Assembly (NCBI GenBank): GCA_031402225.1
Contig: JANNSD010000172.1
Span: 1-17,057 of the forward strand
Length of the DNA stretch: 17,057 bases
Reading direction: 5' to 3'
Source: JAGGAG01 sp031402225
GTDB lineage: Bacteria; Gemmatimonadota; Gemmatimonadetes; Gemmatimonadales; GWC2-71-9
Shown here: positions 6,894-14,064 of the stretch, piece after piece
Layout: every line of letters starts with the position of its first letter
How positions within the stretch are numbered: position 1 is the first letter of the stretch
Notes under the pieces: model-generated
Databases searched by the model: none
Seen by the model: only the letters and a program-made list of their open reading frames with translations
What the model was told of the DNA's origin: nothing
Position numbers and translations under genes: made by a program

Positions 6894-9101
6894 ATGGGGC
6901 GCGTGGATGTTCCGGGCCCCGTGGGTAGCCGTGTGAGAACCGGGCGATGGGGCCCCCTCGCCCGGGCAGTGCGGGTCCTCGGTGCGCTGGCACTGGTATC
7001 CAGCGGAGCCAGCGCGCAGACCGCCGTGATCAACGGGACCGTGCGCGATGCCGAAACCGGCGTCCCCGTCGAGGGGGCGTCGGTGCAGGTGCGCGGCACC
7101 CTGCTCACCACCGTCACCAATGCGCAGGGACAGTTCGCCCTGTCGGGCGTCCCCACCACGCCGCACACTGTTCGCGTCATTGCCATCGGCTATGCCGCCG
7201 ACAGCATTCCCGGACTGACGCTCACAGCGGGCGAGACCCGGGTGGTGGCGATTTCAATGCATCGAACGCCGCTCGACCTGCAGGAGATCATCGTCACCGC
7301 GAGCCGGCTCTCGGAACGCCGGGCGGAATCGCCAGCCAGCGTGTCGGTGCTGCCCTTCAGCGAGATCCTGAGCCGCAACGTCACCTTCCTCAACAAGGCC
7401 CTCGAGTTCGTGCCCGGCGTGACCTTCAACGGGCCCGACCAGATAGATATCCGCGGCTCCACCGGCTTTGCGCGCGGCGTCGGCAGCCGGGTCCTGATGC
7501 TGGTCGATGGGCATCCCGCTCTGAGCGCGGACGGCGGGGAGATCAACTTCCGGGCGCTGCCGGTCATCGACCTCGCCCGCACCGAAGTGGTGAAGGGTGC
7601 CTACTCCGCGCTGTACGGCAGCAACGCGCTCGGCGGCGTGGTCAACCTCATCACCACGCCGGTGGACGACCGGCCCACCACCGCGGCGCGGGCGACCGTT
7701 GCTGCTTACGACGTCCCGTCGGGCTATCGCTGGAACAACGGCCTGCTCAACTCCCAGGGCCTGGAAGTACAGCACGCGCGCCAGGTGGGTCCCGTCGGTG
7801 CCCGCGCCTATGTGGGATACCAGGGCACCGATGGCTACACCCAGAACGGCCAGAACCACATCTGGATGACGCGTCTCAAGCTCCAGTCCAGGCCGACCGC
7901 CGCACACCAGTGGGACGCATTCGCGCTCTACACCAACGAGAAGTCGCAGGAGTTCCTGACCTGGCGTGCTGACAGCGTACCCTACGAAGTGTCCCCCGAG
8001 TTCCTGGGCGACTATGCCCGCGACCAGGTATTTCTCTCGGGCGCCACGGTGGCGGCAATCGCGACGGCGAAGACGCTGCTCAAGTTGAGCCCTTTCCTCA
8101 CCTGGAACTCGTCGCAGAACTACTTCACCGCGAACCAGGATCAGCACGCGGCCATCAAGCCGGGCATGACGGTGGCGCTGACCCGCGTGCTCAGCCCGCG
8201 GAACAGCTTCACCGTGGGGGTCGATGGCGCCTATACCGCCGTGAGCTCCAACTTCATCGGGTCACCGCGCATCGTGGATGCCTCGGTGTTCGTGCAGGAT
8301 GAAGCGCGGATCAGCGGCAAGTTGCGGGGTGAGGCCGGCCTGCGCGCCGACTACCACGACGCGAGCACCGCCCTCTCCGAGTTCGCGCTGAGCCCCAAGA
8401 TCGGGGCCGCGCTGCAGCTGTCGCGGGCGGTGACCCTGCGCAGCTCGATCGGGGCGGGCTACCGGGCGCCCAGCGCCATCGAGCAGTTCGTCAACACTTT
8501 CCAGTTCGGCTTCCAGGTACTCCCCAACCCGTCGTTGCAGGGCGAACGGGCATGGTCGGCCGAAGTGGGAACGAGCGCGGTACTGTGGAACCGCCTGCAG
8601 GTCGATGCCGCCGTCTTCGGCAGCCGGTACTACAACCTGATCGGCCCTGCCGCCATCTCCGGGGTCACCCCGCTGGCGTTCCAGTTCCAGAACGTCTCCA
8701 ATGCGCGCGTGATCGGCATCGATGTGGGCGCCAACGCCACCATCAATGCGCGCTGGCTCAACGTCGCGGCAACGGTCCTGTACCTCGACAGCGAGGACCT
8801 CGATACCGGGCGGCCGTTGCCCTATCGGTCGAAGTTCAACCTGACCGGCACCGTCACCACGCTGCAGGGTCGGGCGGGAGTGGACGTGCGCTATCGGACG
8901 GTGTCGGAAGCGGTACTGGCCTTCCCGCTCGACCCGCGGCAGAACATTCTGGTTTTCGACCTGCGGCTGGAGCAGCGGCTCGTGGGGGTGCTGTGGCAAC
9001 TGAGGGTATCGAACCTGTTCAACACGTTTTATACCGATGTGCTGGAGCGCAATCCCGGCGCGCCGCGGATGATCGGGCTGACGGCGGTATACGGTCTGTG
9101 A
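6894..9101 (+). CDS. TonB-dependent outer-membrane receptor
   Basis: A 735-residue receptor for active uptake of a scarce ligand across the outer membrane, powered by TonB-ExbBD. A signal peptide occupies about 1-41, ending SSGASA. Residues 43-124 are a carboxypeptidase-regulatory-like beta-sandwich (INGTVRDAETGVPVEGASVQV, GQFALSGVP). A TonB-box-like LDLQEIIVTAS is at 127-137. The plug is about 143-255, with NKALEFVPGVTF, DIRGST, RVLMLVDGHPA and EVVKGAYSALYGSNALGGVVNLIT. The rest is a 22-strand barrel with frequent aromatic girdles. The chain ends in Leu rather than the usual Phe. Length is short for receptors with an N-terminal extension but complete. The start is uncertain: ATG 6894 has no clear ribosome site, and GTG 6933 would give a tidier signal peptide. 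The substrate cannot be read from sequence; plug style is closest to cobalamin or siderophore/haem receptors. Confidence 0.92.
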   Translation: MGRVDVPGPVGSRVRTGRWGPLARAVRVLGALALVSSGASAQTAVINGTVRDAETGVPVEGASVQVRGTLLTTVTNAQGQFALSGVPTTPHTVRVIAIGYAADSIPGLTLTAGETRVVAISMHRTPLDLQEIIVTASRLSERRAESPASVSVLPFSEILSRNVTFLNKALEFVPGVTFNGPDQIDIRGSTGFARGVGSRVLMLVDGHPALSADGGEINFRALPVIDLARTEVVKGAYSALYGSNALGGVVNLITTPVDDRPTTAARATVAAYDVPSGYRWNNGLLNSQGLEVQHARQVGPVGARAYVGYQGTDGYTQNGQNHIWMTRLKLQSRPTAAHQWDAFALYTNEKSQEFLTWRADSVPYEVSPEFLGDYARDQVFLSGATVAAIATAKTLLKLSPFLTWNSSQNYFTANQDQHAAIKPGMTVALTRVLSPRNSFTVGVDGAYTAVSSNFIGSPRIVDASVFVQDEARISGKLRGEAGLRADYHDASTALSEFALSPKIGAALQLSRAVTLRSSIGAGYRAPSAIEQFVNTFQFGFQVLPNPSLQGERAWSAEVGTSAVLWNRLQVDAAVFGSRYYNLIGPAAISGVTPLAFQFQNVSNARVIGIDVGANATINARWLNVAATVLYLDSEDLDTGRPLPYRSKFNLTGTVTTLQGRAGVDVRYRTVSEAVLAFPLDPRQNILVFDLRLEQRLVGVLWQLRVSNLFNTFYTDVLERNPGAPRMIGLTAVYGL

Positions 9102-9108
9102 CTGCAAC

Positions 9109-9150
9109 TGGGAACTACAACAGCGTAAGGAGGAACTGCACCGCGTCAGG
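9109..9150. repeat. Degenerate 21-bp-period direct repeat, copy A
   Basis: Two adjacent units at 9109-9129 and 9130-9150 share the core GGAACTNCAAC..GCGT.AG. The block lies in the 58-base gap between the receptor stop codon and the convergent arginase stop codon. The same unit appears at 11607-11648. It is not palindromic and shows no obvious hairpin. Confidence 0.6.
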
Positions 9151-9159
9151 GGGGTGCTC

Positions 9160-10068
9160 CTAGAGAATGCGAAGGCCGAACGCACTGGTGACGAGTCCCA
9201 CGCACAAATCTGCCGTACGATTCATCGAATCAAGCACCGGGTTGATCTCCACGATGTCCATCGAGACCAGCTTGCCGGCATCGGCCACCATTTCCATGGC
9301 GAGGTGGGCTTCACGATAGGTGGCGCCGCCGCGGACGGGCGTGCCAACGCCGGGCGCCTCGGCCGGATCGACCCAGTCGGCATCGCAGGACAGGTGGAAT
9401 CCCGCCGTATCGGTCGAGGCGATCTCGATGGCCTCGCGCATCACATCCTTGAGCCCCCGCTCGTCAATGTCCCGCATGGTGAAGACCTTCACCCCGAACT
9501 GACGGATGTTCTCCCGCTCCGCCTGATCGAGGTCGCGCACGCCCACGATCACGGCGTGCTGCGCCAGGATCGCCGGGGGAGGAAAGGCCAGGCTCGCCAT
9601 GGTCGGGTCACCGTGACCAATGAGATGCGCGACCGGCATGCCATGCACGTTGCCCGTCTCGGACGACATCGGCGTGTGGAGGTCGCCGTGGGCATCGAGC
9701 CAGATGAGCCCGATGCGCTGCTTCCGCTCGGCGAACGCGGTGGCCACGCCGGACACCGAACCGGCGCCGAGGGAGTGGTCGCCACCCAGCACGAGGGGGG
9801 CGAAGCCGTCGCGCACGGCGGCGGCGGTTCGCTCAGCGAGGACCCGGCAGACCTCGGCAATGGCGGGGAGCAGGTCGAGGGCCGACCGGATATTGGGCAG
9901 GGCCTCGCGCTCGGGCACGCGGATGTTGCCCGTGTCCTCCACCTCATGGCCCAGCGCCTCCAGCTGGGCCTCGAGATGCGCGATCCGGAGTGCCGACGGC
10001 CCCATGTCCACACCTCGGCGGCTGGCACCGAGGTCCAGGGGGACACCAATGATGCGGATGCGACCCAT
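9160..10068 (-). CDS. rocF: Arginase (ureohydrolase family)
   Basis: A 302-residue Mn2+-dependent enzyme hydrolysing L-arginine to ornithine and urea. Metal-site motifs are all present: GGDHS (H98), DAHGD (D125, H127, D129) and SCDADWVDP (D229, D231), plus DIVEINP at 271-277. The substrate loop SSETGNVHGMP (135-145) is the arginase type rather than the agmatinase type. The opening IIGVPLDLGASRRGVDMGPSALR is also typical of arginase, and length matches (about 300). Two positions are slightly unusual: H-G-D rather than H-A-D in the second motif, and C228 beside the metal aspartates. The start at 10068 has GGAG 6 bases upstream. It is divergent from cardiolipin synthase across 63 bases and converges on the receptor gene. 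Confidence 0.93.
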   Translation of the reverse strand: MGRIRIIGVPLDLGASRRGVDMGPSALRIAHLEAQLEALGHEVEDTGNIRVPEREALPNIRSALDLLPAIAEVCRVLAERTAAAVRDGFAPLVLGGDHSLGAGSVSGVATAFAERKQRIGLIWLDAHGDLHTPMSSETGNVHGMPVAHLIGHGDPTMASLAFPPPAILAQHAVIVGVRDLDQAERENIRQFGVKVFTMRDIDERGLKDVMREAIEIASTDTAGFHLSCDADWVDPAEAPGVGTPVRGGATYREAHLAMEMVADAGKLVSMDIVEINPVLDSMNRTADLCVGLVTSAFGLRIL

Positions 10069-10085
10069 GCATGGCTCCAGGTGGG

Positions 10086-10112
10086 TAGACACGTCGATTC
10101 GGGGAGGATAAT
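10086..10112 (+). promoter_or_regulatory. Candidate promoter for cardiolipin synthase
   Basis: TAGACA (10086-10091) and GATAAT (10107-10112) each match the sigma70 hexamers at five of six positions, but the spacer is 15 bases, shorter than ideal. It lies in the 63-base divergent gap, with transcription starting about 10-15 bases before ATG 10132. That would leave a very short leader, consistent with the lack of a clear ribosome site there. Confidence 0.35.
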
Positions 10113-10131
10113 AGCGTATCCTTCCCGGTGG

Positions 10132-11598
10132 ATGACCCTCGACGACCTGCTCCGATCCATCGGTCCCTTCTGGCCAACCCTGCTCGCCGTGCTCGGCGTC
10201 TTGATCGCGCTGGGTACATCGGCGCACATCGTCCTCTTCAAGACCGACGTGCGGGCGGCGATCGGCTGGACCGGCCTGGTCTGGCTCGCACCGTTCATCG
10301 GGGCGATGCTCTACTGGCTGCTTGGTATCAATCGCATCCGCCGGCGAGCGGGCCGCATCCGCCGGGGCACGAACCTGGCCCAGGACTTCACCCAGGAGAT
10401 CGCGCGCAAGCAGCAGGAGGCGAGCTTGCTTCCCGCCACCATGCCCACGCGGTTCGGCGCACTCGCCACCGCCGTGGGTGCCACATCTGGGCAGGCACTG
10501 ATCCCGGGCAATACCGTCGAGCCGCTCCTCGACGGTGACCAGGCGTATCCCGCCATGCTGGCGGCCATCGAGGCCGCGACCACGACCATCGGCATGACCA
10601 GCTACATCTTCGACAACGACCGGGCGGGCACGATGTTCGCCGATGCCCTGGCACGCGCGGTCACGCGCGGCGTGGTGGTGCGGGTGCTGATCGACGGGGT
10701 GGGCGCGCGCTACAGCAAGCCGCCCATCACCGGCGGGCTCACGGCCCGCGGCGTCACGACCGCACGGTTCCTGCCCCACATCTTTCCCCTCGCCAATCCG
10801 TACTTCAACCTGCGCAGTCACCGGAAGATCCTGGTGACCGACGGGCGGGTCGGGTTCGTGGGCGGCATGAACGTGCGCGAGGGGTGCCTGCTGGCCGTGC
10901 CGTCGCGCGACCCCACACAGGACATTCACGCGCGCATCACCGGGCCGGTGGTGCGCCAGTTCGTGGAGACGTTTGCCTTTGACTGGCACTTCACCACGAA
11001 GGAGGTGCTGGACGGCCCCGGCTGGTTCCCGGTGCTCGAACCCACGGGCCCGGTGGTGGCACGGGGCATTCCCGACGGACCCGACGAGGACTTCGAGACG
11101 CTGCACGATACGATCCTGAGCGCGCTGTCGATCGCGCACCACTCCGTGCAGATCGTGACGCCGTACTTTCTGCCGGACGAGCCGTTGATCGACGCCCTGC
11201 GCGTCGCCGCCATGCGTGGCGTGCGGGTGGAACTCGTCCTGCCCGAGAAGAACAACCTGACGGTCGTGGCGTGGGCAGCAATGGCACAGCTGTGGCACGT
11301 GCTCCGGTGGGGAGTGCGCGTGTACCTGTCGAAGCCGCCCTTCGATCACTCCAAGATCATGGTGGTCGACGGGACCTGGTCGATGCTCGGCTCCGCCAAC
11401 TGGGACCCGCGCAGCCTGCGGCTCAACTTCGAGTACAACGTGGAGTGCTACGACCCGGCGCTGGCGCAGGTGCTGACCGCGGTGGTGCAGGGCAAGATCG
11501 CCACCGGAAGGCCCTATACGCCGGCCGATTGGCAGCGGCAGACCCTGTTCCAGAAACTGCGGGGTGGCGTTGCCCGGCTTGGGCAGCCGTATTTGTGA
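10132..11598 (+). CDS. cls: Cardiolipin synthase (phospholipase D superfamily)
   Basis: A 488-residue membrane enzyme joining phosphatidylglycerol molecules, or using another phosphatidyl donor, to make cardiolipin at the inner membrane. Two N-terminal membrane helices (about 15-36 and 44-65) are followed by a basic stretch INRIRRRAGRIRR, as in bacterial ClsA-type proteins. Both catalytic HKD motifs are intact: H230-R-K232 with D237, followed by GGMN, and H406-S-K408 with D413, followed by LGSANWD. NFEYNVE near residue 432 is also characteristic. Length fits the family (about 480). ATG 10132 has only a weak ribosome site. A degenerate repeat and then a small coiled-coil gene follow on the same strand. 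Cardiolipin versus a related PLD-type phospholipid synthase cannot be separated by sequence alone. Confidence 0.92.
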   Translation: MTLDDLLRSIGPFWPTLLAVLGVLIALGTSAHIVLFKTDVRAAIGWTGLVWLAPFIGAMLYWLLGINRIRRRAGRIRRGTNLAQDFTQEIARKQQEASLLPATMPTRFGALATAVGATSGQALIPGNTVEPLLDGDQAYPAMLAAIEAATTTIGMTSYIFDNDRAGTMFADALARAVTRGVVVRVLIDGVGARYSKPPITGGLTARGVTTARFLPHIFPLANPYFNLRSHRKILVTDGRVGFVGGMNVREGCLLAVPSRDPTQDIHARITGPVVRQFVETFAFDWHFTTKEVLDGPGWFPVLEPTGPVVARGIPDGPDEDFETLHDTILSALSIAHHSVQIVTPYFLPDEPLIDALRVAAMRGVRVELVLPEKNNLTVVAWAAMAQLWHVLRWGVRVYLSKPPFDHSKIMVVDGTWSMLGSANWDPRSLRLNFEYNVECYDPALAQVLTAVVQGKIATGRPYTPADWQRQTLFQKLRGGVARLGQPYL

Positions 11599-11606
11599 GG
11601 CGTGAC

Positions 11607-11648
11607 GAGGAACTGCAACTGCGTGAGGAGGAACAGCAACGGCGTGAG
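11607..11648. repeat. 21-bp direct repeat, copy B
   Basis: Two adjacent 21-base units at 11607-11627 and 11628-11648 match at 19 of 21 positions, sharing GAGGAAC-GCAAC-GCGTGAG. They begin nine bases after the cardiolipin synthase stop codon and end about 20 bases before the ribosome site of the next gene. A decayed third unit may continue to about 11670 (GGAACAACTACCAG). They resemble copy A at 9109-9150. Confidence 0.75.
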
Positions 11649-11682
11649 CGGTAAACGGAACAACTACCAGGAGGGGTACCAG

Positions 11683-11955
11683 ATGCCAGATGAGACTCCG
11701 TCGCAGGATTGGCGGGTGCGGGTGGAGCAGATCCTGAAGGACCTGCAGCCCGAGATCGATGAGCTGAAGATCAAGCTGCACCTGGCGAAAGCCGATGCGA
11801 AAGATGAGTGGGCAAAGTGGGAAGAGAAGCTCGCCGACTACAAGGTGAAGGCGGATCGCACCGGTGGCGAGGCGGGGGACATTCTCGAGGAGAAGGCCAA
11901 GGTGATCGCCGCCGAGTTGCGCGACGCGGTCGAGCGACTGCGGAAGCTGGTTTAG
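11683..11955 (+). CDS. Small coiled-coil protein
   Basis: A 90-residue, highly charged protein with no Cys, no signal peptide and no membrane segment. ATG 11683 has a strong AGGAGGGG site about 8 bases upstream. The upstream extension of the frame is repeat sequence and is excluded. From residue 10 to the end it is continuous amphipathic helix with heptad-like spacing (VEQILKDLQPEIDELKIKLHLAKADAKDEWAKWEEK in outline), broken once by a DRTGGEAGD turn, so an antiparallel helical hairpin is likely. I do not recognise the family. Similar small charged helical proteins in other bacteria are often called stress or apolipoprotein-like, without proof. Its stop codon overlaps that of the convergent ribbon-helix-helix gene. 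Confidence 0.8.
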   Translation: MPDETPSQDWRVRVEQILKDLQPEIDELKIKLHLAKADAKDEWAKWEEKLADYKVKADRTGGEAGDILEEKAKVIAAELRDAVERLRKLV

Positions 11956-12107
11956 GGCTTTCGCTCCCGTCCCCGCTGGCGTACGGCCTCGCGCAGCAGG
12001 AACTCGATCTGGCCGTTCAGGCTGCGCAGCTCATCGTCGGCCCAGCGCTGGACCGCGTCCAGGAGGTCGCGGTCCGCGCGAAGCAGGAACGGCCTTCGCT
12101 CCGCCAC
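11952..12107 (-). CDS. Arc-type ribbon-helix-helix protein coupled to the SPFH gene
   Basis: A 51-residue protein. The start is taken as GTG 12107, two bases after the SPFH stop codon, giving RRPFLLRADRDLLDAVQRWA, then DDELRSLNGQIEFLLREAVRQ. This is an Arc/MetJ-like ribbon-helix-helix: a short strand (residues 6-10), helix 1 (13-26) and helix 2 (28-42), with the N31-x-Q33-I-E-x-L-L pattern common in Arc and HicB-type antitoxin DNA-binding domains. Such proteins dimerise and insert the strand in the major groove. No toxin gene is next to it. The tight spacing to the SPFH gene suggests translational coupling and a shared role. The start codon is uncertain; a CTG two codons earlier is possible. 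Confidence 0.72.
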   Translation of the reverse strand: MAERRPFLLRADRDLLDAVQRWADDELRSLNGQIEFLLREAVRQRGRERKP

Positions 12108-12109
12108 CG

Positions 12110-12979
12110 TCAGGTGTACAGCGTGCCCGTGTTGAGCACCGGCTGGGGGGAGCGCTCGCCACAGAGCACCACGAGGAGGTTGCTCACCATCGCGGCCTTG
12201 CGCTCCTCGTCGAGCTGGACGACGCCCTTCTTGGAGAGCAGCTCGAGGGCATTCTCTACCATGCCGACGGCACCCTCCACGATCTTGTAGCGGGCGGCGA
12301 CGATGGCGCTGGCCTGCTGCCGCTGGAGCATCGCCGAGGCGATCTCGGGCGCATAGGCCAGGTGGCTGATGCGTGACTCGATGCACTCGACGCCCGCCTT
12401 GGCCAGCCGGTCGTGCAGGGCCTCGAGCAGGCCTTTCGATACTTCGGTGGTGTGCGTGCTCAGGGCGACAGCGCCGGCCTCATGCGCGTCGTACGGGTAG
12501 CTCGACGCCAGGGCGCGAAGCGCGGACTCGCTCTGCATCCGCACGTATTCCTCGTAGTTGTCCACCTCGAACATCGCTTCGGCGGTCTCCACCACCTTCC
12601 ACACCACGATCGCCGCGATCTCGATCGGGTTGGAATGTGCGTCGTTCACCTTGAGCTTGGCGGTTTCGAAGTTCCGGACGCGCAGCGAGACGCGTTGCTT
12701 CACGGCAAAGGGGTTGGCGTACCAGAAGCCGGCCTCCTTCACCGTACCGATGTACTTGCCGAAGAGCGTGAGCACGCGCGCATCGTTCGGGTTGACGACG
12801 AAGAACCCCGCCAGGCAGACAAGGACCACGGCCAGCAGCACCCCCCAGGCAATCGCCTTGCCCAGGTTCGCGTCCTGGACCGCTCCGAGCAGCCGCAGTC
12901 CGCCAAGGGCGGCCAGCACGAGCATGACGATCAGGGCAACGAAGCCGTTCGCGGCACGGAGCCGGCGTTCTCGGACCAT
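12110..12979 (-). CDS. SPFH/band-7 domain membrane protein
   Basis: A 289-residue stomatin/prohibitin/flotillin-type protein. The start at 12979 has GGAG 7 bases upstream. Two membrane helices (about 12-33 and 42-62) lead into the SPFH core with NPNDARVLTLFGKYIGTVKEAGFWYANPF, then VSLRVRNFETAKLKVNDAHSNPIEIAAIVVWKV, and YEEYVRMQSESALRALASSYPYD. The C-terminal helical part (ISHLAYAPEIASAMLQRQQASAIVAARYKIVEGA) is the oligomerisation/coiled-coil region. SPFH proteins assemble large rings or microdomains in the membrane and often act as scaffolds or protease regulators. No NfeD or FtsH partner is adjacent; the only companion is the downstream ribbon-helix-helix gene. A good promoter lies upstream. 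Confidence 0.9.
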   Translation of the reverse strand: MVRERRLRAANGFVALIVMLVLAALGGLRLLGAVQDANLGKAIAWGVLLAVVLVCLAGFFVVNPNDARVLTLFGKYIGTVKEAGFWYANPFAVKQRVSLRVRNFETAKLKVNDAHSNPIEIAAIVVWKVVETAEAMFEVDNYEEYVRMQSESALRALASSYPYDAHEAGAVALSTHTTEVSKGLLEALHDRLAKAGVECIESRISHLAYAPEIASAMLQRQQASAIVAARYKIVEGAVGMVENALELLSKKGVVQLDEERKAAMVSNLLVVLCGERSPQPVLNTGTLYT

Positions 12980-13007
12980 CTTGGACTCCAGCTAGGGTGA
13001 TAGCTGG

Positions 13008-13035
13008 ATGATATTATAATGGTAGCAAAAGTCAA
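13008..13035 (-). promoter_or_regulatory. Promoter of the SPFH gene
   Basis: On the minus strand TTGACT (plus 13030-13035) and TATCAT (plus 13008-13013) are spaced by 16 bases. An overlapping perfect TATAAT lies at plus 13013-13018, but it is only 11 bases from TTGACT. The AT-rich block is striking in this GC-rich window. It sits 30-55 bases upstream of the start at 12979. The -35 begins inside the last bases of the preceding terminator hairpin. Confidence 0.6.
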
Positions 13036-13067
13036 CCAGCCCCGGAGGAGTACCTCCGGGGCTGGTT
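13034..13067 (-). terminator. Terminator of the minor-pilin operon
   Basis: AACCAGCCCCGGAGG (13034-13048) and CCTCCGGGGCTGGTT (13053-13067) form a perfect 15-bp stem with a four-base loop. On the minus strand it lies 16 bases past the PilW-like stop codon and is followed by GACTTTTG, a weak U-tract. Stem strength and position make termination likely. Confidence 0.85.
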
Positions 13068-13083
13068 GTTCGGTGGCTGGGCT

Positions 13084-14064
13084 TTACCGGTTCCGCTCGT
13101 ATGCCAGGTTGCGGGGCGAGTAGCGCCACTCGAAGGTACGCCGTACGGGCGTCCCCACATTGCGGTCGGCGCGTACATTCTCCAGGGTCGCAGTAACTTT
13201 CACGCTGGCCAGGTCATCGTAGTCATTGGTCACGTCGGGGTCCGTCGGGTCGGCCGACTCGACCGAGTCGCCGTCGGCAAAGAAGAGCCACACTTCCCAT
13301 CCCACGACGTGCTCGGCCATGACGTCACCGATCGGGGCGCCGCCGGCGGTGAGCCCGGTGCTCCGGATGATTCGATTCTGCGCGTCCCGGTAGTACATCA
13401 CCGGGGTGATGCGCTGGAACGAGGTCTCGGCCGGCCGCAACTGCAGGTTGAGCGCGCTGGCGGCTGGCGCGGCCCAGTCGGCCGGGTGCAGGAACAGGGT
13501 GTCGGCGGGTGCGAACGTGATCTGGAAGCGACCGCCACCCATGATGCGCTTCCCCGTTACGTTGAGGAAGCGACGCTCGTTGTCGACGTTCATCTGGACC
13601 ATGCTGCCCACCCCGAACTGCAGGGTATCGGCGGGCATGGCCGCGGCGACCTGCACGTCGACACAGTGCGTCCCGCAGCTGCCGAGACCCGGCGTGGGAG
13701 GGGTCGGGGTACCGGCGGGCATGCTGTACACCGGCGCCAGGGCGCGGCCGCTCGGGAACGGTGGCGACTGCAGCGAGTCAAAGGGGACGCTGACAATGAC
13801 CAGCGTGTCGCCCTTGGCCATCAGCGTCCCGAAGCGGGTCTGACTGCTGATTGCCACGCCAGCATGCGACACATCGCGCTCCAGGGACGAGCCCAGGAAG
13901 CGACCGGTCCGGAACACGTCCTCGCGCAGGTTCGTGTGCTCCACGCCACGGAACGTGGTCACGGTGAACGACATGGCGGCGCCCATCACGATCACGCCGA
14001 CTACCATGGCGAGCATGATCTCGATCAGGGTCATGCCGCGCCGGTTCTGCCATGGGCCGGTCAT
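13084..14064 (-). CDS. pilW: PilW-like minor pilin
   Basis: A 326-residue prepilin-like protein. The short leader MTGPWQNRRG is followed by the processing site G10|M11-T-L-I-E15 and a hydrophobic helix (IMLAMVVGVIVMGAAMSF), the class III signal cut by PilD-type peptidase, with Glu at +5 intact. The long globular part, with a CGTHC pair that may form a disulfide and a C-terminal beta-rich region, fits the PilW/GspJ-like group of minor pilins, which join the tip complex that starts pilus or pseudopilus assembly. The start ATG overlaps the stop of the PilV-like gene (ATGA). It is the last gene of the four-gene operon and is followed by the 15-bp terminator hairpin. Confidence 0.85.
   Translation of the reverse strand: MTGPWQNRRGMTLIEIMLAMVVGVIVMGAAMSFTVTTFRGVEHTNLREDVFRTGRFLGSSLERDVSHAGVAISSQTRFGTLMAKGDTLVIVSVPFDSLQSPPFPSGRALAPVYSMPAGTPTPPTPGLGSCGTHCVDVQVAAAMPADTLQFGVGSMVQMNVDNERRFLNVTGKRIMGGGRFQITFAPADTLFLHPADWAAPAASALNLQLRPAETSFQRITPVMYYRDAQNRIIRSTGLTAGGAPIGDVMAEHVVGWEVWLFFADGDSVESADPTDPDVTNDYDDLASVKVTATLENVRADRNVGTPVRRTFEWRYSPRNLAYERNR

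Noticed and set aside
6947..7972. Plus-strand alternative frame inside the TonB-dependent receptor
   Set aside because: Arg/Gly/His-rich translation typical of a shifted frame in high-GC DNA; the receptor frame carries all the family motifs.
9154..10131. Plus-strand open frame running into cardiolipin synthase (would add about 326 residues)
   Set aside because: This part is antisense to the arginase, whose metal-binding motifs are complete. The cardiolipin synthase N-terminus begins naturally at 10132.
11607..11648. CRISPR-like array from the 21-bp repeats
   Set aside because: Units are directly adjacent with no spacers, too few and too diverged, and no cas gene is near.
10069..11781. Minus-strand extension upstream of arginase
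   Set aside because: It is antisense to cardiolipin synthase, and arginase of normal length starts at 10068 with a ribosome site.
11952..12386. 144-residue minus-strand version of the ribbon-helix-helix protein
   Set aside because: The extra N-terminal 93 residues overlap the SPFH coding sequence in another frame and are Arg/Gly/His-rich; only the final 51 residues look like a protein.
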